A DNA stretch of 64,000 bases, from contig CM044956.1 of assembly GCA_024516035.1 (NCBI GenBank), forward strand, positions 53,425,546 to 53,489,545, read 5' to 3'. Under the pieces are notes generated by a model that saw only the letters and a list, made by a program, of their open reading frames with translations, made no database searches and had not been told where the DNA came from. The position numbers were made by a program, and so were the translations under genes. The number at the start of each line of letters is the position of its first letter. Positions within the stretch are counted from its first letter, which is position 1. Positions 34,146 to 45,569 of the stretch are shown here, piece after piece. This DNA is from Bactericera cockerelli. Taxonomy: Eukaryota; Arthropoda; Insecta; Hemiptera; Triozidae.

Positions 34146-34369
34146 ATATCCATGCCATCAAAAAACCTCTCAATTTTAATCAGTATGAACAGAAAAGTGA
34201 AAATGGTGCTTGCAAATTTGAGCTTCCATAATGAAAAATTGGAAACGACTCACAGGAAGACATTTAAAAGTGATATTTTTTCTTCATTTATTTCTACATT
34301 ACAATTTGTAGATTTAAGTAGGGAAAACTTGTATAAATGCTTAGTTCCCGAAACTTTATATAAATTTGA

Positions 34370-34403
34370 AGGAAAAAAAAAATCCCGCACCCCACCCTGT
34401 ATA
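34370..34403. mobile_element. solo CACCCTGTA-type foldback end
   Basis: The sequence ends CCGCACCCCACCCTGTATA. This is the right-hand terminus type of the TA elements, with TA following. No matching left end was found nearby, so this is a truncated copy. Confidence 0.4.
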
Positions 34404-34439
34404 CAATTAATAATATAATAGTCTAGAGAGAGATCTACA

Positions 34440-35500
34440 TGTTAAATTTGTTTCAAATTTAGCTTTGGCGTGGAAAATTTGAGGACAAGGGCATGTTATT
34501 GATGATGAAAAATACACGTGCTCCGAATTATTGAAATAAAATTGCGGCCTAAGACAGTCAAGTCCGTGAGCCTCTTCAACATTAACATTCCCTAAAGGTG
34601 CACGTACCTACACAACACATAGTACTTGGTGGGAAATTTAAATGTATACTCACCGGCAAAATTAACCGGACACTTGATATTTTTCAAATAGACTCCATGT
34701 TAAATTTTTGTAGTTGAAATTTTCAAGTTATTATTGCTTTGATAGAAAACGAACAGTATGGAGATTTATACTGAACAGAAGACGCATGGTTTCAGGTATA
34801 CCTAAGTTTTATTGAATGATTTTAAAAAAAAATACGCTTTGTTTTCTATCGAGAAAAAAATGACCGAATTACTTAAAAATATTTTTTTATTTTTTATTAT
34901 TAATCCCCCCATTCTGTTACTTTTTTTATCTAAAGAAAATTTTAATCATAAAAAAGTTATGTCAAATTTAGTCCATCAAGAAATACATGGAGTCATGTCT
35001 ATATTATAGGTATTGAAAAATATGTTATTATTCTATTCGGCTTAACTATGTATATCGGGAAATTACAATACAATACTCTGTTAATCCTGCAAGAATGATT
35101 AAAATGATTAAATTCAATGAATTTAAGTAATAACATGCATGTGTATTAGAATCCTGCATGTGTATTAGAATATGCATGTGTATTAGAATCCTGCGCCGAT
35201 TTTCTTTGAGCCATGGCTTCTGTAGTAAAAATTAAAAACTTCTGCCATGGCTTCTGTAGTCAAAAATAAAAAAAAAAATATGTATGAAGATGATATTTTT
35301 CAACACAATTTAAATAATCTTCCATTTTCAAGTTTTTAATTTCACACTCAAATTCATTCAGTGTTAATTTTATTGCATAATTAACATTCATTCTAATAAT
35401 AATAATAATAAGAGAAAATCTTTTAAGGGCAAAGTTTTATAAGTAAAGCCCAGAACAAAATTATGAGGTTATTCTTATTCTGGTTCATTTCTATGTAATA
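34440..35500. other. no gene; small tandem duplications 35134-35265
   Basis: CATGTGTATTAGAATCCTG occurs three times (about 35138, 35156, 35175), and GCCATGGCTTCTGTAGT twice, 33 bases apart (35211, 35244). Otherwise AT-rich, up to the polyadenylation signal of the minus-strand gene. Confidence 0.55.
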
Positions 35501-35504
35501 GAAG

Positions 35505-35510
35505 AGTTTA
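35505..35510 (-). other. polyadenylation signal AATAAA
   Basis: AATAAA on minus about 127 bases past the stop codon of the 233-residue ORF, a normal distance for a short insect 3' UTR. Confidence 0.4.
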
Positions 35511-35636
35511 TTTTCTTACTACATGATACTTAAATTTAAATACATGTCAAAGTAAGAAAAAACATTACTTTTAAACTGCAAGGTATCTTTTAGATCCACC
35601 AAATCGATGAAAATAAAACTCATCCCTATTCCATCT

Positions 35637-36338
35637 TTAGGTTTTCTTGTTCTGTGCATTTTCTTCATCACTTTTTAGAAGTTGTTCTTGAAGATTTTCA
35701 TCTACTTTTAGAGCTTCCGCAAGTTCTTTAGATTCTGTTTTTTTATTTTCAGTGGGGACTTTCTCAATTTTTTCTTTCGATTCATTACTTTTACTGTTCT
35801 TGGGACTTTCTTTATTGGTTATTTCTTGATTATCTCTATCGATTGCTGCCTCTTTGTTGACGACAGTGTCCGTACTAGCTTCAGAACTTTCACTGCTGCT
35901 TTTATCTGATTTGATAGCTGTTTCAGATTTGATAGCTGTTTCAGATGTGATAGGACTACGTTCTGGACTTTGTATTTTGGCCTCAGACACTTCAGTATCA
36001 GCCTCAGTTAACTCAGTATTAGCCTCAGTTACCTCAGTATTAGCCTCAGTTAACTCAGTATCAGCCTCAGTATTAGCCTCAGGTAGTTCAGTATCACCAT
36101 CAACTTGTGGTGGCTCTTTATCTCGAGTTGAAGTGCTTCGAGTTGGAGAGCTTTTGCGGTAATAGTAAATAAGACCTACAATGGCGACCATTAAAATTAA
36201 GAAAAGGGTATATGCACACAAACTGTAGCCATTGTCTGGATAGGTAACAGTTGTTATCAGATCATGTCCTGTGTTGTACACTTCAATTTTGATTTTTGTA
36301 CCTGGTGCGATTGGTGGCATATTATCTTCTACAGTCAT
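35637..36338 (-). CDS. single-pass membrane protein with acidic repeat-bearing tail (hypothetical)
   Basis: A 233-residue intronless frame, the best ordinary gene candidate in the window. Residues 1-40 are a short polar segment with no cleavable signal. Residues 41-60 (CAYTLFLILMVAIVGLIYYY) form one membrane helix, followed by RKSS, so the N-terminus is probably outside and the tail cytosolic by the positive-inside rule. Residues 82-121 are five-residue TE(L/V)TEAN-type repeats; 132-146 repeat SETAIK. Residues 147-233 are Ser/Glu/Lys-rich, probably disordered or weakly coiled. The start ATG has A at -3 (TCTAAAATGA) and TAA ends the frame. Composition differs from the window's chance frames, and the repeats are protein-level with silent variation. 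Not recognised; it could also be a retrocopy. Confidence 0.6.
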   Translation of the reverse strand: MTVEDNMPPIAPGTKIKIEVYNTGHDLITTVTYPDNGYSLCAYTLFLILMVAIVGLIYYYRKSSPTRSTSTRDKEPPQVDGDTELPEANTEADTELTEANTEVTEANTELTEADTEVSEAKIQSPERSPITSETAIKSETAIKSDKSSSESSEASTDTVVNKEAAIDRDNQEITNKESPKNSKSNESKEKIEKVPTENKKTESKELAEALKVDENLQEQLLKSDEENAQNKKT

Positions 36339-36519
36339 TTTAGAATTTGAGTTTCCACAATTTTGTGTGTATTGTTTTGTGTGATTTTAACTTATAGGAA
36401 TTTTACGTGAAAATGTCAAATTTGTGTATGTCAAACAGCGTTTCTAAATATTAGTTTTGGTGTGTTAATTTAATTTTGGCTGAAGTGTGGTGCTGCTATT
36501 ACCCACCGAGTCAGATTTC

Positions 36520-36526
36520 ATTTATA
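36520..36526 (-). promoter_or_regulatory. TATA-like box (tentative)
   Basis: TATAAAT on minus about 185 bases upstream of the ORF start, with CTTCAGCC (Inr-like TCAG) about 40 bases downstream near 36480. Placement fits a core promoter, but such AT-rich matches are common here. Confidence 0.2.
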
Positions 36527-36679
36527 TGAGTAACCATTTATCGAGCTTCATCAACATAAACAGATAAAAATATCCAAAATCCCGAAACATTTGATCGGCT
36601 TACGGTGGAAGATTATAAAATTAAGATGCAAAATAAGATTTGAACGAGCCAAAGTCGATGGCACGTTAACTATATTAGT

Positions 36680-36893
36680 TTTTGTTTTGTAACTGAAGTT
36701 AAGCAAAGTTTAGTGAGCTGAGGACTTGGATGGGTGACCATTCAAATTTGAGCTCTTGTGATGCTGGCTATTCTCGACCCTACTCAGGCTGACTGAGGTC
36801 AATATGAGTAGCTGGTTTCCAGCGAATAGAGTGTAAAACCCCCATCGTGTTCGTGGTATGACCATGCAGTTGAAGGCGACGTTTAATTAGAAA
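36680..36893 (+). mobile_element. 5S rRNA-derived SINE with both 5S promoter boxes
   Basis: CTGAAGTTAAGCAAAG (5S box-A region) and ACTTGGATGGGTGACCATTC (5S box-C region) are in the same order and spacing as in 5S rRNA. The body CTCTTGTGATGCTGGCTATT, CCAGCGAATAGAGTGTAAAA follows, and the end is CATGCAGTTGAAGGCGACG. The 5' 30-40 bases of the 5S head are missing or eroded. It lies about 340 bases upstream of the 35637-36338 ORF, on the opposite strand. Confidence 0.85.
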
Positions 36894-36899
36894 AAAAAA

Positions 36900-38494
36900 A
36901 GAAAAATATTGGTACTGACGGAAGAAAAATAAGCATACCTATAAATTCAGCGACCTGATATAATTGGAGAAAAAGAAAGAAATCTTTAGTGCAATTTTTA
37001 TAAAACTCTATGTCAAATACCAAATACATATTATCTACCGGAGACAATCAATTCCCTTGGGAACGTACTCTGCCGTACTTGATTTCATCATAAAATCTCA
37101 ACGTATATATAGACTTCATGAAAGAAAATATACACTCGTAAGCCTTCCGTCGTTGCTTCTCGTCTGATGGTAACCGATGGTGTACTCTCCAACGAAGAAT
37201 AGCAATAGCTTAATACTTTCTGCAGACTGGAAGATCCGAGGCTCCATCGACAGAATGGAGGAGGATTATAAGTCCTGAGGGAAATCAGAGCAACTCCCGA
37301 TCACTACATTATTTAAGAGATATCTCTGTTTCTCTCAACCTGGCTTTTCCCAAAGAGGTACCTAATTCTCATTATTAATAAAAACTTTAATAGACATAGT
37401 CTCTGTAGCCTATGGAATATACCTTCTCGGTACAACCACAAAACCAAGTACGGCTTATTATATTGTAGGTACTAATACGGTTAATTTTGCCATAATAACT
37501 ACCATAATGGATTTTTTATCTACCCCACAGGGAAACCTTACGTGCCTGCGATTACAGTTTATAATGTGGAAAAGATACAGTTTCATTTCTTTACTAGCTC
37601 AATCCTGGTACTTTGTGACCAGAATTTTTTGTGGTCTTGGCGTCTCTTTTATAAGTTAGAGAAATCCTTCTATTTAGATATGTAAGTATAACATCCAACA
37701 GGGGCATAAACTTAGTAGTTGTAATGATCATTTTCAATTCATTTTATTTTTCTTATTTCTTAAAAATAAGAGCATAGGCTGTTGTGTTACCGATTAGGTA
37801 TATTTCTTAGACCAAGGAGACTATGCCTGTTAAAGTTTTTTTTTTATAATAATGAGAATAATGTACCTCTTTGGGAAAAATAGGAACTTATCAAACACTT
37901 CGGCTGAGGTATGAAGAACGCCTATACAAAGAAACAGGCAGCGTATAATCTGACACAATACTGCTTCAGTTTTTATCCAAAAAGAATACTATCCGTCACA
38001 CTTTGTACTCCTAAGATGTTGTCTCAGCTCACCTAGTGAAACACATTTCTTTCCTCTACTGCAACTTTCTCGACCCAAAATATTTTCTTCGCCATCGTAA
38101 ATTGCCAAACTTTTCTTCTGCTGAATTGTGTTACTAATGTTGTAAATATTTTCACTTACCTCCCAGGAGATGAATATTTTTGAATACATTTCCTTCTTTT
38201 CTCATTTTCTTGCTCCCTTGTTGTTTTTGTGTTCTGACTCTCGTGTGAGAATGTGAAACTTTATCTCTGTAGTTTGTTTGGACGAGGGTCAAGGAACATT
38301 TTGTTCGACTTTTGCTAGTATTTTACCCGGAAACCAATACATTCATGTGTTCAGTATTGTCTTACCTTATCTCATGGAGTGGACATTTTCGTATGCTTAT
38401 TAGCTTTTGGATTCTATTAGTGAATTTCGCTGAACACGAAGATCTGATATAATTGACTAATAAAACCTGAAATTTATTGACTGATAAAACCCAT
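36900..38494. other. no gene recognised
   Basis: AT-rich DNA. CTTCGGCTGAGGTATGAAG and CCTATACAAAGAAACAGGC (37898-37940) match the middle unit of the 5840-6330 repeat. No gene. Confidence 0.45.
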
Positions 38495-38498
38495 TTAA

Positions 38499-38766
38499 CA
38501 CTTTCCGTGCCGGTGTTACCGTTTGGTAACACCTGTTCAGAAAAATGGTGTTACCGTTTGGTAACACCGATATCACCGAAGACATCTACTTCTCGACCCC
38601 GGTGTTACCTTTTGGTAATACCTTACATGGAATAGTGTTACCAAATGGTAACACCGGCACAGAACAAGAAAAACTTCAAAAAAATTTAAGCCTGTGCTGG
38701 TGTTACCAAATGGTAAATATCGCTACGGCACTGGGCAATAATTTCAAAATGAGTCTCCGGAAAGTG
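38499..38766. mobile_element. 268-bp TTAA-flanked MITE (piggyBac type) with five palindromes
   Basis: TTAA at 38495-38498 and 38767-38770 brackets an element that begins CACTTTCCG and ends CGGAAAGTG, 9-base inverted ends. Precise TTAA duplications are diagnostic of piggyBac-type transposition. Inside are five copies of GGTGTTACC-N4-GGTAACACC at 38512, 38547, 38601, 38634 and 38699. The first three have (G/T)TTT centres and the last two AAAT, so the array itself is roughly mirror-symmetric. No ORF of substance (the overlapping 83-codon frame reads LPFGNT from the repeats), so it is non-autonomous. Confidence 0.75.
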
Positions 38767-38770
38767 TTAA

Positions 38771-41470
38771 GATTCTTGCTATATTTTTTTTTTTAATTAT
38801 TGATTGTTAACGCCAAAATCAATTGACAGGTATGATAGTAAATTATTGTCATAAACTTTAGAGAAAACCATTTTCATGATTTTATAACATTAGTTTAATT
38901 CTTGAAGTAGGAATTTTACTTATTTTCTCTAAGTGCCAGAATATAACTGACTTGTGAAAAACAAATAAATATGAATTTTTCTGTCGCTATATCTAAATAT
39001 ACGTAATATGTTTAACTAGATCTATCAAAAGAATCACACAGTATACTGAAAACACGTAGTAAAAAAATATAGTGATAGAGAATAGGGAGCGCATATTAAA
39101 TTTTATCACTAGAACTTCTAATAATATAGCCAGGAGTACTAACAGTGAGAATCAAGAACATAAACAATAATAAAAACAATAAAACCCAAATAAAAAAGGA
39201 GAAAAGAAAGTAAGTAAATGCCATAAAAATGCATCTATTAAATTTCTTTTCCACCATTATTTTCAGAAGAAAATTCTAAACATGAGAATGGCAACAGATC
39301 GTGATATAGAATGGCAACATGACCATAAAAAACAAGTGAATTGAAAAGCGATTTTATTTGGGTCATTTGGCTTTTCAATGAGACGTTATTGGGTCTTTCT
39401 AGCTGATCTGTTCTCAATTCTTTGTTATATCTTTCATCTTACATTGAACTTTATCCACAAAATGTCAAACGCCTTGAGAAACTGCGAGTATATCAGGGAT
39501 GGACAAATTTTTTGGCGGCGGAAAATATTCTGGAGTTCATAATAATGTTACAAGCATTATTTGGAATTTATTCTTGTTTTAAAAGATTTTATGAAACGAA
39601 ATTTTAAAGAAAAAAATGTATGAGTTATTAGAATTTTTCTATTTTAAATTTATATATATATATATTTAATTGGTTTGAGAGAGATATACAGGGGAAATAC
39701 ATTATGCCAATTCACATTTATTTTCCGTTATGGTCCTGTTTTTGAACAGACTGGTAGCAACTTGCTAATTCAATTCATAAAAAAAATGCTACCATCAAGT
39801 TCGATATACATCTTGAATTTGTCCCACTCTAGGCAATATAGCCTGGAACATTAACATATTAAAGAATAGAAGATTGAATAGTCGATACGGGGCAAGAGCT
39901 ACAATTCTCAAAACATAATCACCATATAAATTGTATGAAAACGTTCGCTTGAAATTCGAAATGATCATTAAAATAAATTCAATATTCAATTGATATGAAA
40001 TGGAATCGATTTGTATACAAAAAGGTACATTAATTACTTGACAGTATCACCCAACTAGATCTTTAATTTTATCTCGATGGGACCTGAAGATACAGGGCCA
40101 ACAAAAGCCTTACTAAATTACTCTATGTTATAACAAAAGAAAATGAGAGTTGAGAGTAAGACAGAAGTAGAATAAAAAACGAAATAAAATAGAAGTAGAT
40201 CCTACAGCAATGGCAAGTGTTGATTTCATATTTTTAGATAGACAATTAATATAAGGATCAGTAAGTGTAAAGGTAACAATGCAGTTGCATTTTTTTCTTC
40301 TAATAAGTAATAAATTAAGCCCTATAATAGTGGAAAGGTTCATAATATCATAATCAACGCCCTATAGAAAGAAAGAGACAGCGCGGCAGACTGTACTAAG
40401 ATAACAAATTGTTGAAAAATTTAGTTATAGCAATTTTTCAACATTGGGACATTAGTTGGATTGAAATCTTTCAATGTATGTAATGTTATTTATAGATTAC
40501 AGATGTTAGACTACAGATTTTTGAAAATTTCAATGTTTGTAATTTTTCATTATTGTTAAATTAGTGTGATTGAAATCTTACAATGTAAAGAACTAACTAA
40601 AAATGTTTGGCTTGACCCTACAAATACATTTACGATACTTTACAACTGTCGCAATAGAAACATTGAAATAGTTGTTGCTCATGTGTTTTGACGTTTTCAG
40701 AAACTCCACGGAGTCGAAACAACTTCACTTTCTGTCACCAAACTCTCACGGTGCACCCTGTAAATGCGTTCTTTTCGAAATCGATTAACCATAAAATATG
40801 TTTTGAAATCACATTGATTCTATTAGGAACATTTTTTAATGTTATCTCTCCTCGACTGTACAGCACCAGGACTCGGGCCAGGGTTTCTCGTATGACACCT
40901 GTTTCATATGGATAGGCAGGGTCCCGGGGCAGCTCATTCCCAGAGGTGGAACTGGCGGGACCAGGCAGGCTACAGGGTGGCGAGCCTTGTCATCAGATCT
41001 CCTGAACCTGATCTCGAGGACGTTATGTCTATCCAAACTCACAGACAGGATTTCGAAGATTTTATGTAGTTTTTATTGCTTTTTTATTAGGTAACCTATG
41101 AGTTACATGTAATATATAGAAATGTTTTTTTAGGTTGATAAGTTTGATGTGATACTATGCGACCATGTTGGTTTTAGTAACCGTTACCCGTTCAGTGTAA
41201 GTGTAACGACCGAAGATGATAGCGTCAGATATACTGTGAAATGTTTTGAATCTGCTTTTGTGGTATTTACCACCATAATGTATCCGACATCCGTGTATGG
41301 TGGTGGTGGTTTATTTAGTGATATGTAGAGGTGTTTTCGCTGTGGGAGAACTAGAGGTAGCAGGATTACAAAATTATGCACGAGGACATGAAAAAAAAAC
41401 TTTTGGCAGTAGTAAATATTATCTCATGGATAAGGTAGAGTACATAGAGCCCGTATATTTCTTTTTGTAT
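38771..41470. other. no gene recognised
   Basis: AT-rich DNA. A degenerate tandem duplication lies at 40440-40600 (GGATTGAAATCTTTCAATGT / TGATTGAAATCTTACAATGT). A GC-richer block at 40850-41045 (ACTCGGGCCAGGG, TCCCGGGGCAGC) has a 66-codon minus frame with no recognised motif. No gene called. Confidence 0.4.
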
Positions 41471-41474
41471 AATG

Positions 41475-41692
41475 TGGCTTTCTACTGCATATCACAACGG
41501 GGGTTTTAACCTCCTTTCTCTGGAAACTAACCTACTTAACTTAACCACACCCAGTCTAAGTGGAGCTGGGAATAGCCAGCATCACGAGGGTTCTTGAATG
41601 GTCACCCATCCAAGTCCTAACCTAGCTGGATGTTGCTTAACTTTGGTGATAGAACGAGAACTGGTGTATTTGACGTGCAATCGATGATGGCT
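41475..41692 (-). mobile_element. 5S rRNA-derived SINE, near full length
   Basis: On minus: ACACCAGTTCTCGTTCTATC, ACCAAAGTTAAGCAACATCC, then GGACTTGGATGGGTGACCAT. This covers 5S rRNA from the conserved GGTTCTCGT through box C. The body is CTCGTGATGCTGGCTATTCC, ACTGGGTGTGGTTAAG, ending AACCCCCGTTGTGATATGC. It is the most complete 5S-like head in the window. Confidence 0.88.
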
Positions 41693-41699
41693 TTTAAAT

Positions 41700-42375
41700 T
41701 ATTTTTTGTCTACTAATGGAGATTCATACCTTTCCTCCCTTTTTAAAAAATATATACATAGACACTCCCGTTTGGTCAATTCCAGAATAAGTTTTAGGTG
41801 AGGAATTGTGAATTCAAACATGAACGGTTGATTGCCAGACGATTGCACCACTTCTGCCTTGCCTTTTAATAGTAGGTATATATTTATTTCATTTATAAAA
41901 TTATATAAAGAGTTATAATAAAAATGGTTTTGATGATCGTATTAGGATTATGAAATGAAGATTTAACAAATTTCAACTCTTGAGACGCAAGCTCATTTTT
42001 CCACTTTCATAATATTATCAAACACAGGAGTGGAGCCTTGTAGAGAACCTGTGTTCCCTATGTAGAGATCTTATAGTCCTTATGTTCAGAAAATGAAATA
42101 TAATCACCAGCCTGAGTAGGTGTAAAATTTGTATGCGAGGTGCATATTATTTTGTCATTAGACTGGTGCATCGCTCCTTTGTCGAGCCAGACGTCTGCCA
42201 ACTTATTAGAAGGCACAGCACAAGTATTTCTCTGAAGATCCATTTCTCAACTTAATAGTCTTTGTTGATGACTTTATCAACATGAGCAATCAAGAAAAGT
42301 AGCTATGTTTGAACGGGAAATAATTTGACAAAACTTTTCTAATAGACTCAGCTTTCCTCTAATAGAAAATGAAAA
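41700..42375. other. no gene recognised
   Basis: AT-rich sequence; nothing recognised. Confidence 0.5.
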
Positions 42376-42377
42376 AA

Positions 42378-42530
42378 GTTATCATATTTTTTGTATTAAT
42401 CACTTTCCTAATATCACAACTACTCAAACTCGCTTTACTATAAATCTACGCTGAAACCGGGACTTGAATCACCTACCTCCACATTACAAGTCCACCGCCT
42501 TATTGATCAAGCTACTGGGGTCGGTTCTTA
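42378..42530 (-). mobile_element. tRNA-derived SINE, family A
   Basis: Carries GTTATCATATTTTTTGTATT, CACAACTACTCAAACTCGC and TTGATCAAGCTACTGGGGTC. Same layout as the 539-665 copy; the head is well kept. Confidence 0.7.
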
Positions 42531-42534
42531 TATA

Positions 42535-44130
42535 AAATATAAGTACACCTGCAATCTGAAAATTTGTGAGAGACAAAAGACTCATGAGTGACTTTAACTT
42601 TAAGAATTAATTGGGGAAAAAATCTTCCTTCATATAGGTCTCAAAATTTCTTACCGAACAGTCGTGTTCGGTCTTTATGTCAGACTTACTTCGGAATCTT
42701 CTGATGGTTTGAATGATCTGTTCAGTTTTGCATGATTATCCGCAAATCTCCACTAATAACTCTTTGAGAGACCAAACAGATGAATTTAATCCGACAAGAC
42801 TCCAAACCTGTCCTTGAGAGATGATTACAACTTTACACACAGACTGAAAGACGTTTTGATCAAGAAATTAGCTGAATGAAGACCATGAAGCTTTATTGCA
42901 GAGCGGTCATCTTTGTGGGTACTAGGTTTGCAAGTTTCGTTAATAAGAGGACAATTTATGTCGCCTTGTGACAAATTATGATTGTATTTTACCGGAATGG
43001 ACATTCTTGGTCTCAGGATTATTTAAGGAGCGGTACGCTGGTAATCTGTAAATTATGTTGTTCTGTGTTGCACAACCATGCGTGCGTAGGCCGAAACTTG
43101 GCCTTAGGCACTACCTTCCGCTTGGGTTTTCGTTGAAAGTCACTTCGCTGTTAAATTCTTGGACAGTATTTCTAATTTTAGGGATTCTAAATTTTGGAAA
43201 AAATCACTCAGACTTAATCAAATCCCTCTCACTTATAGAAATTTTAGAAGTTTCAAATATCGTCTCACTTTACGTGTAAAAGAACTTCATTAACTCTTGT
43301 TTGAGAATAAATGATATCTCCAATATATTAATATAATTTATAAATTAAAATAATATTATTTAATTCATTGATGAGGAGAGGAGACCCTCATAAATGAAAT
43401 AAATGTAAATATTAATAATTTTACACATACCTTAATTGTGTCTTGTTTTAACAGAATTACTAATTTTTAAAGGTCCAATTCTATTTGAACGTTAGTTTCC
43501 ATTCTATTCAATGGAATTGGTAAATTATGTATTTAATGAGGCCCTCACCACTCAGTTTCATCCCTACAACACAAACAGGCCAGGCTGTTGTATTTAATTG
43601 TCCTGTATTGTAATTTAACAATCTAGTTTTGGTATGACCTGAACCCTTTTTCATGAAGTCGTGAACCCAATAATTTCCACAGCTGAAAACCCCAACGGTC
43701 GTACGTCCTCCAATATTGCAGAGACGTTGAGCCACAAAAAAAGTCCAACGGACCAAGGAAACACCCAAACAGTATTATTTTAATTACAGCCGCGGCGACT
43801 CTGCTATTCATAATATTTTCGTTTTCATCTTTTTCATAACTGAAAAAACTGACCGTCCTCTAATTAGTGGCATGTAATGCTAATGAAATAATTACATGTT
43901 GATAGTCTCGTCTGTTAATTAAGCTCATTGTCCTGAGAGCTCCCACTTCCCGCCATTAGTATGACGTCATCCTACTTTATAACAACAGACAGCAGAGCTG
44001 CTTCCAATATAATTATGTTGTTACCATTTCTGCTGTCAAATGTTTTGCTTTTTATATTTAGGATTTTTGACTAAATGAAGTCAGATCCAAGAGGAAATGG
44101 TTTATTCTCCTAGAAATACTTCTTTTTCTT
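42535..44130. other. no gene recognised
   Basis: AT-rich DNA with several overlapping short frames (60-86 codons), none convincing. Confidence 0.45.
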
Positions 44131-44134
44131 TTAC

Positions 44135-44205
44135 TCTGTCTTATCCCGCTCAAGCAGGGTCAACGTTGTTCAACCTCATGTGGTTGAGTTTGATTGGTCT
44201 AACGC
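44135..44205 (+). mobile_element. SINE family F fragment
   Basis: CTGTCTTATCCCGCTCAAGC, AGGGTCAACGTTGTTCAACC and GTGGTTGAGTTTGATTGG match 62615-62660 and the body of the 7485 copy. Confidence 0.5.
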
Positions 44206-44209
44206 CAAC

Positions 44210-44400
44210 GATTTTATTTGATTTAACGTCCTGGATTAGGACGGGGGTTGAACCTTCCATTCGCTGAGAATCGTACCAGCTCCCCACATTGACCTCACTC
44301 AGCCTGGATAGGGCCGGATATTCCAGCCTGACATGTACGGAGCTAACAGAATTTTCTGTGTGAAAAGTCTGCTCCGACCGGGGATTTCATTTCTTGTAAA
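44210..44400 (-). mobile_element. 5S-SINE relative, degenerate
   Basis: The orientation-specific body GGGTTGAACCTTCCATTCGC, CCCACATTGACCTCACTCAG and CCTGGATAGGGCCGG matches the family on minus. The 5S head is not recognisable; beyond the body the sequence differs (TCTGCTCCGACCGGGG). Confidence 0.45.
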
Positions 44401-44458
44401 TCCATCAAGGAAGAGAGCTATCCTTTTCACTAGGCTGGCTTCTAATTATTATAACATT

Positions 44459-44678
44459 ACTAGCGGGCTGTCGCCCGCTTTGCGGGCCGAGGCATGGCCG
44501 TGAAAGCAAAAAATCCTTTTTCGCCAATGGTAGGTGTTGTAGTGGGAGTTTCGAAAAATCCCCTCTTATTGCACATCTAGACTATAAGACAAAGCTACCT
44601 ACCAAATTTCAGCTCGCTAGGTATTACGGTTTGGGCTGTAGAGAGATGATCAGTCAGTCAGTCAGTGACTTTGACATT
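44459..44678 (+). mobile_element. RTE/CR1-like retroelement 3' terminus
   Basis: Begins ACTAGCGGGCTGTCGCCCGC and TTTGCGGGC (small GC hairpin). It continues CTACCTACCAAATTTCAGCT, CGGTTTGGGCTGTAGAGAGA and a (CAGT)n block, ending GACTTTGACATTTA. This is the layout of arthropod RTE-type 3' ends. The foldback element at 44681 has inserted in its TA-rich tail. Confidence 0.55.
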
Positions 44679-44680
44679 TA

Positions 44681-45567
44681 TACAGGGTGAGCATAAAGTC
44701 TCACCCCACCCCCCGTATCTCAAGAATGGCTGAAAATACAAGAAAACGAAAAAACCCGTATTACTTAATTTTTGGGGGGATTAATTTTCAGCCAAAAAAA
44801 ATTTGCCTACAGGGCCCCAGTGAGGCTGGGCATGGACCAACTTTAAAATCTTAAATAGAATAGTATGTCTTGTGGCATATTGTTTTAAAGGTCTCATAGA
44901 GAGAATTTCATTACAAGAAATTTCAGTGAGCTACGACTTACCGTTCTTGAGATACAGGGTCGGACGTCCTGCGTAATATCCATATATTTTGACCTATATC
45001 TCGTTGACCGTAAATTCTAGAAAAATGAAATTTGTTGATAATAACTCCTTATGGCAAGAACTTTCGAACAAGATAAAACTTGATTTGTTTTTTCGTTAAT
45101 TTTTTTCGGACTGTTCGTCCGGCTGGCTGACGAAACCGACCAGAAACTAATATCAACAGAGTATGTCGAGTTATACCTTTTTCGACAGGGCTTGTCATAA
45201 GGAGTTATTATCAACAAATTTCATTTTCTATAATTTAGGGTTAACAAGTTATAGGTCAAAATATATGATTATTACGCAGGACGTTCGACCCTGTATCTCA
45301 AGAACGGTAAGTTGTAGCTCACTGAAATTTATTGTAATGAACTTCCCTCTATGAGACCTTTAAAACAATATGCCACAAGACATACCATTCTATTTAAGAT
45401 TTTAAAGTTGGTCCATGCCCAGCCTGACTGGGGCCGTGTAGGCAAAAAAAATTTGGCTGAAAATTAATCCCCCTACAAAATAAGGAATATGGGTTTTTGT
45501 GTTTTCTTGTATTTTCAGCCATTCTCGAGATACGGGGGGTGGGGTGAGACTTTATGCCCACCCTGTA
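44681..45567. mobile_element. 887-bp foldback element, second copy of the 16903 family
   Basis: Ends TACAGGGTGAGCATAAAGTC and inverse, TA on each side (44679-44680 and 45568-45569). It aligns along its whole length with 16903-17791, with scattered substitutions and the same central loop (GTTCGTCCGGCTGGCTGACG). Both arms and loop are kept, so the whole palindrome is the mobile unit. Confidence 0.9.
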
Positions 45568-45569
45568 TA

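Noticed and set aside
38545..38796. 83-codon ORF with LPFGNT repeats
   Set aside because: Its repeats are the DNA palindromes of a TTAA MITE; the frame crosses the element boundary.
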